The notes under the pieces were generated by a model that saw only the letters and a list, made by a program, of their open reading frames with translations, made no database searches and had not been told where the DNA came from. Both the position numbers and the translations under genes were made by a program. Positions 15,562 to 23,468 of a stretch of 37,231 bases of DNA are shown here, in pieces. Origin of the DNA: OFTM291 sp041741375 (GTDB taxonomy: Bacteria > Gemmatimonadota > Gemmatimonadetes > Gemmatimonadales > GWC2-71-9); contig JBGSKF010000048.1 of the NCBI GenBank assembly GCA_041741375.1, positions 1 to 37,231 on the forward strand, in the 5' to 3' direction. Position 1 is the stretch's first letter. Every line of letters starts with the position of its first letter.

Positions 15562-16161
15562 ATGAAAGAGGCATTCTCCCAATGGCGCCCGCACCCCTGG
15601 CACGGACTTGATGTCGGGCGGGAGCCTCCCGTCTTCGTCAACGCCTACATCGAAATCACTCCGTTCGACCTGATCAAGTACGAGATCGACAAGGGGAGCG
15701 GATATCTGAGGGTGGATCGTCCGCAGCGCACCTCGTCGCAGCCGCCCGCCCTCTACGGATTCATTCCCCGAACCTGGTGCGGGCCGACCGTGGCGGCTCT
15801 CTGCCCCGGTGCCCAGCGGGGGGACCACGACCCGCTCGACATCTGCGTCATCAGCGAGCGCCCCATCACGCGGGCCGAACTGATCGTGCCGGCGAGGGTC
15901 GTGGGAGGGATCCAGCTCCTCGACCGGGGGGAAGCCGACGACAAGATCATCGCGGTGTTGGAGGGAGACTACGTGTGGCACGGCGTGCAGGAGGTCGCCG
16001 ACCTTCCCCAGGTTCTGGTGGAGCGGATCGAGCATTACTTCGCCACCTACAAGCTGGTGCCGGGGCAGGAGGCCAACATCCAGGTACAGGAGGTGTATGG
16101 ACTCTCGCACGCGCGGCGGGTGGTGGAGGCCGCGATCGCGGACTATGCGGGAATGGGGTGA
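15562..16161 (+). CDS. ppa: Inorganic pyrophosphatase, family I
   Basis: A 199-residue cytoplasmic enzyme that hydrolyses pyrophosphate to two phosphates with Mg ions and pulls biosynthetic reactions forward. Family I motifs: NAYIEITPFDLIKYEIDKGSG (the substrate Lys/Glu region), YLRVDRPQ, YGFIPRTWCG, and the Mg-binding aspartates in GDHDPLDICV. Length is at the upper end of the usual 170-200 residues. The start codon lies just after a 7-bp repeat array without a clear Shine-Dalgarno. The stop codon TGA is the first three bases of the next repeat array. Confidence 0.94.
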   Translation: MKEAFSQWRPHPWHGLDVGREPPVFVNAYIEITPFDLIKYEIDKGSGYLRVDRPQRTSSQPPALYGFIPRTWCGPTVAALCPGAQRGDHDPLDICVISERPITRAELIVPARVVGGIQLLDRGEADDKIIAVLEGDYVWHGVQEVADLPQVLVERIEHYFATYKLVPGQEANIQVQEVYGLSHARRVVEAAIADYAGMG

Positions 16162-16276
16162 ACAATGAACAATGAACAATGAACAGTGAACAATGAACAA
16201 TGAACAATGAACAGTGAACAATGAACAATGAACAGTGAACAATGAACAATGAACAGTGAACAGTGAACAGTGAAGA
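16159..16276. repeat. Heptanucleotide tandem array (TGAACAA/TGAACAG, about 17 units)
   Basis: The longest array here: about 17 near-perfect 7-bp units TGAACAA or TGAACAG. The first unit contains the ppa stop codon (TGA 16159-16161). Any frame through the array gives false repetitive peptides such as HCSLFIV on the minus strand. Confidence 0.95.
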
Positions 16277-16291
16277 ATGAACGGCTGACCC

Positions 16292-16327
16292 TTTCGTGCT
16301 TTTCGTGTCTTTCGTGGTTCCTGTGGT
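16292..16327. repeat. 9-bp-period array (TTTCGTGNN)
   Basis: Four 9-bp units (TTTCGTGCT, TTTCGTGTC, TTTCGTGGT, TCCTGTGGT) follow the long heptad array after 15 bases. The rest of the gap up to 16595 shows only an inverted repeat, listed separately, and no ORF that looks real. Confidence 0.75.
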
Positions 16328-16527
16328 TCTGCCGGCGGGCAGCGATCCGGCGGAGGGGGTTCAACCACGGGGAGGCGCTCCGCCTCGCTATCCAGCGGGA
16401 TTCCCTCCGTGTGGTCCCCATCCCTTTGATGGATTGCTTCCGCGGCCCGAGCGCCCAACATTGCACGGTGGCTGGTCCTGCAGTGTAGCGGCACTCGGCG
16501 GTGGGTCGACATGCCCTGCCTGAACCG

Positions 16528-16571
16528 CGATCACCGACGATCTTCTGGATGGCTAATTGCCTGGGTGATCG
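16528..16571 (+). promoter_or_regulatory. Inverted repeat CGATCACC / GGTGATCG upstream of the copper-related genes
   Basis: Perfect 8-bp arms (16528-16535 and 16564-16571) separated by 28 bp, ending 24 bases before the small membrane ORF. It could be an operator or the base of an mRNA structure. It does not match the CopY or CueR operator consensus I know. Confidence 0.3.
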
Positions 16572-16595
16572 GTTCGCCCGCAAGTGGAGTCGACG

Positions 16596-16718
16596 ATGAA
16601 TCATGACGGCGGGTGGATGAATGGCTGGATGGGAGGCGGAATGTGGCTGTGGACGGTGATCGGCGTGCTTCTGGTGGTCTTCCTGGTTGTCGCAATCAGC
16701 AGGATGTCCAAGCGGTAA
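16596..16718 (+). CDS. 40-residue membrane protein upstream of the CopB remnant
   Basis: A small ORF from ATG 16596 to TAA 16718 with GGAG 7 bases upstream. The Met/Gly/Trp-rich N-terminus (NHDGGWMNGWMGGGMW) is followed by one transmembrane helix (TVIGVLLVVFLVVAIS) and a basic end (RMSKR), so it is probably oriented with the N-terminus outside. Tiny proteins with M/G/W-rich starts and one helix are often found next to copper ATPases and SHOCT-type genes (general recollection). The methionines and histidine could bind copper. It lies 36 bp before the CopB-type gene. Confidence 0.65.
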   Translation: MNHDGGWMNGWMGGGMWLWTVIGVLLVVFLVVAISRMSKR

Positions 16719-16754
16719 TCGTTCGCCCCCGCCGGACGGGAAGGGACCTGCACC

Positions 16755-18159
16755 ATGAGCGCTGACACTCAGCACACCCACGATCCCGGCAGCCGCTCTC
16801 ATGAGGCCCACGACGCGAGCCGGGGCCATGACAAGCACGAGGGCCACAGTCCGCAGATGTTCCGCGACAAGTTCTGGCTCTCACTGCTGTTCACCCTCCC
16901 CGTGGTTTTCTGGTCGGCCCACATCCAGGACCTTGTGGGCTACGAGGCCCCCGAGTTTCCCGGGTCGGCCTGGGTTCCCCCGGTGCTGGGCACGGTGGTG
17001 TTTCTGTATGGAGGATTGGTCTTTCTCCGGGGAGCCTGGCGGGAGCTGAGGGACCGCCTGCCGGGGATGATGACGCTGATCTCCCTCGCTATCGTCGTGG
17101 CCTTCGTTTTTTCCTGGGTGGTGCAGCTCGGGCTGATCGACGCGAACGCCCTCTGGTGGGAGCTCGCGTCCCTGGTCACCGTCATGCTCCTGGGGCATTG
17201 GATCGAGATGCGCTCCATCTCCCAGGCCCAGGGCGCACTCAAGGAACTGGCGAAGCTCCTTCCGGACATGGCGACCCGCGGCACCGACAGTGGGGAGGAA
17301 ACGGTGCCGGTGAGCGAACTGAAGGATGGAGATCTGGTGCTGGTCCGTCCCGGTGAGAGTGTGCCGGCGGACGGAGTGGTCCGGAAGGGGGAGAGCGACC
17401 TCGACGAGGCGATGATCACGGGCGAGTCGAGGCCGGTGAGGAAGACCGAGGGCGACGAGGTCATCGCCGCGACCATCAACGGCGAGGGCGCCCTGCGCGT
17501 GGAGGTCACGGGGACGGGGGAGCACACCAAGCTCTCGGGCATCATGCGGCTCGTGGCCGACGCCCAGACCTCCAAATCCCGAACGCAGCACCTGGCCGAC
17601 CGTGCGGCCCGGATCCTGACCGGCGTTGCCATCGTCGCCGCAGTCATCACCCTTGTCGCCTGGCAGATCGTGGGCGCCCGCCTCGACCCTCGTCCGCGTG
17701 GTGACGGTTCTGGTCATCGCCTGCCCCCACGCCCTCGGTCTCGCCGTGCCCCTCGTGGTGGCCATTTCCACCACACTTGGCGCCCGCAACGGCCTCCTGG
17801 TGCGGGATCGGCGGGGTCTGGAAGAGGCCAGGAACCTGAACACCGTGATCTTCGACAAGACCGGCACCCTCACCCTCGGCGAGTTCCGGGTGGTGGAGAT
17901 GGTCGTGACGGAGGGCATTCCCGAGGAGGAGGCGCTCCGGATCGCGGCGGGTGTCGAGTCGGAATCGCAGCATCCCATTGCACGGGGGATCGTGAAGACG
18001 GCGGAGGACCGGGAACTCACCGTCCCCTCCGTCGAGGGCTTCCGGGCCATCACCGGCAAGGGAGTGGCCGCCTCGGTGGATGGGACCGACCGTGTGGGGA
18101 GTGATCTTCAACAATCCTTCGGCGTGCACCGCGGGTTCCCCCGGCGTGAGTTCCTGTGA
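16755..18159 (+). pseudogene. copB: CopB-type copper-transporting P-type ATPase, frameshifted and truncated
   Basis: The N-terminus is His-rich (HTHDPGSRSHEAHD, HDKHEGHSPQMF), as in CopB copper/silver exporters. Membrane helices and the actuator motif (EAMITGESRPVRK, about residue 220) follow. The frame is lost at about 17671-17685. The protein resumes one frame over with RVVTVLVIACPHALGLAVPLVV (the CPH metal site of the CopB class) and FDKTGTLT (phosphorylation site). Homology ends at about 18085 (GKGVAASVDGTDRVG). The N-domain remainder, TGD and GDGVNDAP hinge motifs and last helices are missing. Joining sequence belongs to another gene. A single indel could be a sequencing error, but the missing C-terminus could not be. 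Confidence 0.85.
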
Positions 18160-18424
18160 TGAGCCCGATCTGGAAAAGCCGGATGTCGCGCCGAGCGTGG
18201 TGTGGCTCGGCAGCGGGATCGCGAGCGGTGGTTCGACCCGGTACACCGGCCATGTCATGGCGGGGGATGCGTCGGGAGACATCCTTTCCCTGTTTGACCT
18301 TCCGTCAGGCCCGGGCCTCCTGAACCCCGCCGGGGCCGAGATTCACGTGATTCTGCGCACCCATGGCCAGCCGATCCACGGCAAGCTGCGGTCCCAACGC
18401 AAGACATTCCTGGGGGGTGCGTGA
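18080..18424 (+). pseudogene. Orphan C-terminal fragment of a conserved hypothetical protein
   Basis: In a different frame from the ATPase, the DNA encodes VWGVIFNNPSAC, PSVVWLGSGIASGG, YTGHVMAGD, GPGLLNPAGAEIHVILRTHG and a final TFLGGA. I recall a family of secreted proteins with WVVxFNxPxAC, then GPGLxNPxGAEIHLxLRTHG, then TFNGGC at the C-terminus, so this looks like its last ~110 residues without the front half. It abuts the CopB remnant on the left and the cut 3' end of the SARP gene on the right. Probably non-functional. The family assignment is from memory and needs a profile search. Confidence 0.5.
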
Positions 18425-21220
18425 GCCGGTTGCGGTCCGTGCCCAGCCTCTGAGAAAAGTGGCCCATGCCTGGTAGTAGGGAACCTCATGCCGTTCGCAC
18501 AGCGCGATGGCCGCCTCCGCGGCCTGGAGGGTTTCCGGAATGTCCCGGCGGAACTGGCGGAGCATCGCATGGTAGGCCAGTGCAACCCCCTGCTGCAGCG
18601 GGTTACCTCCCGAGTCAGCCACTGCAAGCATCACCCTGCTTTCGGACAGGGCACGGTCACAGTACCCGGTATGCCACGACACATGAGATCCGTAAGCGTG
18701 GTGGAGCACCGCCATGACCTGGCCCATCGTCCCCATGGTCCCGAGCTGAGCAGTATCGATCTCACTCTGGATCGCTGCTGTTTCGGCGAAGTGACCCGCG
18801 TGGAACGTGTTCAGGGCTATCTCCTGCTGCGTTACCGTACGCCAGTCGGAGCGGTCCTTTTCCTCCGCCAAGATCCACATGTGATGAGCCGTCTCCGTGG
18901 CCTCCCGAAACTCTCCCCGTACCTGATGAAAGTCCTGAAGACCCCAGAGCCCGTTGAACCGGTGATCTCCGTGATCGACCTCACTGCCGCTCATGGCCGC
19001 CTCCCGAAATGCCTGCCCGGTTTCCGGCGCCGCCCAGCCCCGCAGGGAAACCAGGGCGCGGCCCAGCAACACGTGGAGCCGGGCCCGCCGCGAGGTCTCG
19101 TCGTGATCGGCGGGGAGGGTTGAGCTGAGCTGGAGGGCGCGCCGAGCGTGACCGATCGCTTCCCGCTCTGCGAACCGTCTCCGCGCATCCTCGGCCGCGC
19201 GCTCGTAGAACGCGACCGCCTGCTCGGTCATGCTGGCGTGCTCCCAGTGGGCCGCCACCTGGCTCGCGATGGTCTCCAGGGTCGAGCCGCGAAGGGCGGT
19301 CAACGCCTCGGCCACGCGGCGATTGATCTGCCTCCTCCGCGCCGGGGAAATCCCCGCCAGGGTCACACTCCGGATCTTGTCGTGAGTGAAGTCGTAGCGC
19401 CCTCCCTCCGTTTCACACACGATGCGACGACGCCAGAGCTCATCGAGAGCGTCGACAAGTTCATCCTCGGGGCAGGCACTGGCACGGGCGAGGACATCGA
19501 GGGGACACGACCGCCCGATCACCGCGACACAGTGCGCGACCTCGCGGGCCTTGGAGGAGATCCTTCCCAGGCGATGAGCGATGACGTTCTGGACCGGTAC
19601 CGGCGTCGGCAGCGGATGGTCGGGATCCTCCCCCGCCGGGCCGTCGAGCACGCCGGAACGGAGGGTTTCCACGATGAAGAGGGGGTTGCCCTCTGTTTCG
19701 CGATGGAGACGGTGGACCAGGGAGTCCCCGATATCCTCGGCGCACAGACGGCGGGCCAGCGTGGAGGTGGACTCGAGGTCGAGCGGCTCCAGGGCGACCC
19801 GTGTCATCTGGGCACGGGCCTCGAGTTCCAGCAGGAGCTGGTTGACGGGTTCGGAATCGGGTGAGGCTTCCGTTCTCATCGTCGCGAGGAAAAGGACGGG
19901 GAGGGTCACCGAGGAGCGCAGGAAGCGTCCGATCCACTCCAGGGTCCCGGAGTCGGTCCACTGGATGTCGTCGAGGAGGAGCACCAGGGGTGGTGGAGCG
20001 GCCAGGAGGGCGCGATCCACCGCCTCCAGAAAGTTTCGCCGTCCCCAGCCCGTCCCCAGGGAACCCGCGCTCGGCAGGTCGGACCGCTCCGCGCGAAGTT
20101 CGGGGAGGATCCGGGCCAACTCCCCCAACCAGACCGCGTCGAGTGTTCGCACTCCATCGCGCAACACCGGACTTCGCAGCCATCCCACGACCGGCCCCCA
20201 GGCCAGACGACCCTCGGCCTCGTGTGACCGGCTCCGGACACAGGGAATGCCGCCCGCCATGGTGAGGGAGAGGAACTCCTCCGCGAGCCGGGTCTTGCCG
20301 ATCCCGGGGTCTCCGGTAATGAGAACTAGGTGTGGCGCACCGCGACAGGTCCGGTGCCAGCAGTTCTCGATCTGTGCCAGGGCCCGCTCGCGACCCACGA
20401 GTGGGTGTTCGGATCCGCCGGGAAGAGAGCCGGCTGGGGCCGGAGCGGTGTCTCCCGAACCGGCCCGCTCCACGCGCCGGTAAATGGACCGGATCCCGGG
20501 GCCCGGCTCGACATGAAGTTCGCGTGCCAGGGTGGAGCGGCATTGATGAAACACCCGGAAGACGGCGGCATGATCGCCCCTCGCCTCGTGGAGCCGCATG
20601 AGGGCCATGTATCCCTGTTCGCGGAGAGGATTGCGCTGGACCAGTTGCGTGGCATAATGAATCGCCTCGGGGATCGCCTCCTGCTGGGTGAGGAACTGCA
20701 CCAGACGCTCCAGGCACCCGAGATAGAGGTTTCGAAGGCGGATGCGGTCGGGCTCCACCCATGGCTCGTAACAGGCGGGATGGAGATCTCCGTGGTACAG
20801 GCGCACCGCACTCTCCAGGTGTTTGACCGCGTTGGAGATCATGCCCTCGCGCTCGGCCACGCGCGCCCCCTCCAGATGATCCTCGAAACGGGCCACATCC
20901 AGCGAAATCACCCCGCTGTGGGCCCAACGGACTTCCTGGGCATCGATGTGCAGGAGTCGGTCGGCATCGGGGAGCGCGTGCCGGAGGTCATGCAGCAGGT
21001 GGCGCAGGTTGGTCCGGGCCTGTCGTTCGGGGGTGTCAGGCCAGAGGAGGAAGGCGAGGTGCTGACGAGACTGCGGGCCATTCCGGTTGAGCAGGAGATG
21101 GACGAGCAGACCCTGCGCCCGGGGGCTCCGGATACCCTCCACCGGCTTTCCCCCCGAGGCGAGGCGGAAACCGCCGAGCAGGCCGACCTCGAGCAGAGGA
21201 TGAACCTCGGTGGAATTCAC
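18305..21220 (-). CDS. SARP-type transcriptional regulator with AAA ATPase and TPR domains, 3' truncated
   Basis: About 971 residues from a GTG at 21220 preceded by AAGG; upstream codons are repeat DNA. Residues 8-100 form an OmpR-like winged helix (LLGGFRLASGGKPV, LLWPDTPERQARTNLRHLL) and about 105-250 the BTAD helical domain (LYHGDLHPACYEPWV). A STAND/AAA NTPase follows: Walker A GDPGIGKT at 303-310 and Walker B LLLDD at 414-418. Helical TPR-like repeats run to the end. Recognisable repeats stop at about WATFLRGWA; the last ~45 residues (RTPQECLALGPQ onward) are antisense to the orphan fragment at 18080-18424. The natural C-terminus is therefore lost. Similar proteins are pathway activators sensing a ligand through the NTPase. 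Activity here is doubtful. Confidence 0.85.
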   Translation of the reverse strand: MNSTEVHPLLEVGLLGGFRLASGGKPVEGIRSPRAQGLLVHLLLNRNGPQSRQHLAFLLWPDTPERQARTNLRHLLHDLRHALPDADRLLHIDAQEVRWAHSGVISLDVARFEDHLEGARVAEREGMISNAVKHLESAVRLYHGDLHPACYEPWVEPDRIRLRNLYLGCLERLVQFLTQQEAIPEAIHYATQLVQRNPLREQGYMALMRLHEARGDHAAVFRVFHQCRSTLARELHVEPGPGIRSIYRRVERAGSGDTAPAPAGSLPGGSEHPLVGRERALAQIENCWHRTCRGAPHLVLITGDPGIGKTRLAEEFLSLTMAGGIPCVRSRSHEAEGRLAWGPVVGWLRSPVLRDGVRTLDAVWLGELARILPELRAERSDLPSAGSLGTGWGRRNFLEAVDRALLAAPPPLVLLLDDIQWTDSGTLEWIGRFLRSSVTLPVLFLATMRTEASPDSEPVNQLLLELEARAQMTRVALEPLDLESTSTLARRLCAEDIGDSLVHRLHRETEGNPLFIVETLRSGVLDGPAGEDPDHPLPTPVPVQNVIAHRLGRISSKAREVAHCVAVIGRSCPLDVLARASACPEDELVDALDELWRRRIVCETEGGRYDFTHDKIRSVTLAGISPARRRQINRRVAEALTALRGSTLETIASQVAAHWEHASMTEQAVAFYERAAEDARRRFAEREAIGHARRALQLSSTLPADHDETSRRARLHVLLGRALVSLRGWAAPETGQAFREAAMSGSEVDHGDHRFNGLWGLQDFHQVRGEFREATETAHHMWILAEEKDRSDWRTVTQQEIALNTFHAGHFAETAAIQSEIDTAQLGTMGTMGQVMAVLHHAYGSHVSWHTGYCDRALSESRVMLAVADSGGNPLQQGVALAYHAMLRQFRRDIPETLQAAEAAIALCERHEVPYYQAWATFLRGWARTATGSRTPQECLALGPQLAVDRLAMGAQNHVNLGPGGVQEARA

Positions 21221-21599
21221 CAGCGGACCCTTCTTGTCGGGTAGCTTACAACTGATGATACCGCCCGAACCGGATTGGGGCCAGACCCCGGGGTCACCCC
21301 CCGTCACGGGCAGTTCTTTTCTGACAGGATGAGCAGGATGGCCCACCGTTGAAGTTCGAAGCTCGAAGTTCGAAGTTTGCTGACTCCCGGGATGGCACTG
21401 GATCGGTTCCCCTGGACCGGAACCAGATCCCGTCAATCCTGTTCATCCTGTCAAATACGCACCAGTGGAGGGCTGGGACGGGGACCAATCGGGTGAAACA
21501 GGCGAGATGCTGGTGATACCTGTCCGGTGAGGATCACGGTAGGTTTGGCTGAAACCGCGGGTACGTTCCCGGGGATCGAGCATGATGAAAGGGACTGGC
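21221..21599. other. Divergent intergenic region rich in short repeats
   Basis: This 379-bp gap contains a 9-bp-period block at 21319-21336 (GACAGGATG, AGCAGGATG) and its reverse-oriented relative at 21429-21457 (ATCCCGTCA, ATCCTGTTC, ATCCTGTCA). Between them lies a heptad array, listed separately. No promoter could be picked with confidence for either flanking gene. Confidence 0.6.
21351..21378. repeat. Heptanucleotide tandem array (GAAGTTC)
   Basis: Four 7-bp units: GAAGTTC, GAAGCTC, GAAGTTC, GAAGTTT. It sits between divergent genes rather than at a stop codon. The TTCGAA overlap makes it partly self-complementary. Confidence 0.85.
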
Positions 21600-22802
21600 A
21601 TGCGAATCATTCCGCTGCTTCTCGGCACTATCCTCGCGGTTGCGGCACCGGGCGTGGCGCAGGGACCTCCGGCGGGGCGTGGGGGAACATCTCGTGAGAT
21701 CCAAGTTGAGCCAGGTCAGACGTGCCCGCCCGGGACCACCGAGATCCGGCCCCACCGCTGCCAGGCGCCGGTGCTCCGGCCACCGAGCATTGTGGACTAC
21801 CGCCCCCGGTCCACGCTCGTCGTGCCGGACCATCCCGTGCCCCGCGCCCGGTTTCCCGCCATCGACTTTCACGGTCACCCCCGGGGCCTGGTCAATTCCC
21901 CGGAATCCCTGGAGGCACTGGGCCGTTCGATGGACAGCCTGAACCTCGGCATGATGGTGGTGGCCGAAAACCTCTCGGGAGAGCGGCTGCGTCGGGTGCT
22001 CGACCTGGTGCGGAATTCCGCGACCATGCGAGACCGAGTCCGGGTACTGGCGGGTGTGGACTTTTGGAACGTGGGTCCCGGGTGGGCCGAACGGGCGGTG
22101 GCTCAGTTGGAAACCGACATCGCCGCCGGGGCCGTCGGGATCGGAGAGATCGGGAAGTCGCTCGGCCTCACCACGCGCCGGGCGGACGGCACCAGGCTCC
22201 AGATCGATGATCCCGATCTCACTCCGCTCTGGGACGCGGCGGCCCGGCTCGGCGTCCCCGTCTTCCTCCACACCGGAGACCCGCAGGAGTTCTGGCAACC
22301 GATCGACAATCGAAACGAACGGTGGCTCGAGCTCGCCCTCTTCCCGCGCCGCCGCTACCCGGCGGACAGCTTCCCCTCGTTTGAGGAGTTGATGGCGGAG
22401 CGGGACAACCTCCTCCGGCGGAATCCGCGCACGACCTTTGTCATTGCCCACATGGGGTGGCATGCCAACGACCTGGCCCGCCTGGGCCGGATGCTCGATT
22501 CCTTTCCCAACATGTACACCGAAATCGGCGCGGTGCTGTATGACCTCGGGCGGCAACCCCGGACGGCGCGAGAGTTCTTTCTCCGGTACCAGGACCGGAT
22601 TCTCTTCGGCAAGGATGCCTTCGAGACGGAGGAGTATCCCTACTACTGGCGGGTGCTGGAGACGGCGGACGATTACTTCGACTATTATCGGGGTTATCAC
22701 GCCTTCTGGAAGCTCTACGGACTCGACCTCCCGGATGACGTGCTGCGAAAGGTGTACGCGGGGAACGCATTGCGGATCATGGAAAGGGCAAGCAGGGAGT
22801 AG
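21600..22802 (+). CDS. Exported metal-dependent amidohydrolase (amidohydrolase-2 family)
   Basis: About 400 residues from the ATG at 21600; an earlier ATG at 21582 is possible. The signal peptide is MRIIPLLLGTILAVAAPGVAQ. The TIM-barrel hydrolase starts with FPAIDFHGHPRG (HxH first metal motif), then VGIGEIGKSLGL, VPVFLHTGDPQEFW (barrel histidine), FVIAHMGWHAND (another histidine) and RILFGKDAFETEEYPYYW (terminal aspartate region). These fit the ACMSD-like amidohydrolase-2 family, which acts on C-C or C-N bonds. Substrate is unknown. The C-terminus RASRE and the stop codon are encoded by the first copy of a 7-bp repeat. Confidence 0.88.
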   Translation: MRIIPLLLGTILAVAAPGVAQGPPAGRGGTSREIQVEPGQTCPPGTTEIRPHRCQAPVLRPPSIVDYRPRSTLVVPDHPVPRARFPAIDFHGHPRGLVNSPESLEALGRSMDSLNLGMMVVAENLSGERLRRVLDLVRNSATMRDRVRVLAGVDFWNVGPGWAERAVAQLETDIAAGAVGIGEIGKSLGLTTRRADGTRLQIDDPDLTPLWDAAARLGVPVFLHTGDPQEFWQPIDNRNERWLELALFPRRRYPADSFPSFEELMAERDNLLRRNPRTTFVIAHMGWHANDLARLGRMLDSFPNMYTEIGAVLYDLGRQPRTAREFFLRYQDRILFGKDAFETEEYPYYWRVLETADDYFDYYRGYHAFWKLYGLDLPDDVLRKVYAGNALRIMERASRE

Positions 22803-22819
22803 GGAGTAGGGAGTAGGGG
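22794..22819. repeat. Heptanucleotide tandem array (AGGGAGT) containing the amidohydrolase stop codon
   Basis: Three perfect AGGGAGT units plus a partial one. The stop codon TAG 22800-22802 spans the junction of the first two units. The same unit in reverse orientation forms the array at the 3' end of cusA (32398-32420). Confidence 0.9.
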
Positions 22820-22828
22820 ACCGCATGC

Positions 22829-22866
22829 CGTCATTGCGAGGAGGCGAAGCCGACGAAGCAATCTCG
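22829..22866. repeat. Dispersed repeat of the CGTCATTGCGAGGAG type
   Basis: The segment CGTCATTGCGAGGAGG followed by CGAAGC, CGACGAAGC and AATCTC matches a repeat I know from many bacterial genomes. The rest of the gap to 22979 shows nothing else recognisable. Confidence 0.6.
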
Positions 22867-22979
22867 TGAGCGAAAGCCGGTGCTACGAGGCGATGCGCGG
22901 CCTTCATGCCGGAGCAGTCCGGACGGTGATTGTGCGGTCTTCCGCGAGGCCGGATGACACGAAGGAACCTCTGACCGAT

Positions 22980-23059
22980 CGTCATCCCCGCGAAAGCGGG
23001 GATCCATATGAACGAGGACTTGAGGAGGAAAATGGATTCCCGCGTGCGCGGGAATGACG
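22980..23059. repeat. 80-bp inverted-repeat element, copy 1 (NIME/dRS3-like)
   Basis: The left arm begins CGTCATCCCCGC-GAAA-GCGGGGAT and the right arm carries ATTCCCGCGTGCGCGGGAAT followed by GACG. The outer ends CGTCAT / ATGACG and inner TCCA / TGGA are inverted. The ATTCCC-N8-GGGAAT shape is that of the neisserial dRS3 repeat. A near-identical copy in the same orientation lies at 25439-25518. Similarity extends about 14 bp to the left (CTCTGANNGATCGTCAT), so the mobile unit may be about 95 bp. Confidence 0.85.
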
Positions 23060-23063
23060 GGCA

Positions 23064-23468
23064 TTGGATGTCCGTCAATTAATCAGAGTTTCCCTCCGAT
23101 TGAAGATCGGGGTATCCCGTGACACAGATTTCGTCGTACTACATCATGGAGACGGTACACGTTCCCACCTCGGCGTGGCCCTGACCCCAACGGACTACGG
23201 GAGGGAACCCTGGGTCCAGGAGGCGGGACCGACGGTGTTTCAGCCCTTTCCCGGGGACACGACCTATTTCGGGCGACCGGAGCAGATGTGGATGCTGAAC
23301 TTCCGGGTCCGGAATCTCACGGCGATGGTCGCGCAGCTCGAGGCCGCCGGGATCGCCGTCGAGGTGGACCCGGAGCTCTCTCCGAACGGGCGCTTCGCCA
23401 CCGTGCACGACGCCGAGGGGAATCCGATCCAGCTCTGGGAGCCCGCCCCGCCTATTCCGGCGATGTGA
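23064..23468 (+). CDS. VOC-family (glyoxalase-fold) protein, N-terminus damaged
   Basis: From about residue 36 the protein is a good VOC-superfamily domain: HLGVALTPTDYGREPWVQE, TVFQPFPGDTTYFG, MLNFRVRNLTAMVAQLEAAG, then GRFATVHDAEGNPIQLWEP. VOC proteins include glyoxalases, dioxygenases and resistance proteins; no specific activity is evident. The usual first strand (GGVFFxxRDP) and the WYRxHLG helix are missing. The DNA before HLGV reads GGTACACGTTCC, which would give YRSHLG if one A near 23159 were removed. The only starts are TTG (23064) or later non-ATG codons, directly after the inverted-repeat element. A decaying gene is likely. It overlaps the convergent lipoprotein gene by 17 bp. Confidence 0.6.
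   Translation: MDVRQLIRVSLRLKIGVSRDTDFVVLHHGDGTRSHLGVALTPTDYGREPWVQEAGPTVFQPFPGDTTYFGRPEQMWMLNFRVRNLTAMVAQLEAAGIAVEVDPELSPNGRFATVHDAEGNPIQLWEPAPPIPAM

Noticed and set aside
16159..16276. Possible CRISPR array
   Set aside because: Units are 7 bp and contiguous, without unique spacers; no cas gene is nearby.
16143..16847. Minus-strand frame with many HCSLFIV repeats
   Set aside because: The repeats are the translation of a 7-bp DNA array, not a protein repeat.
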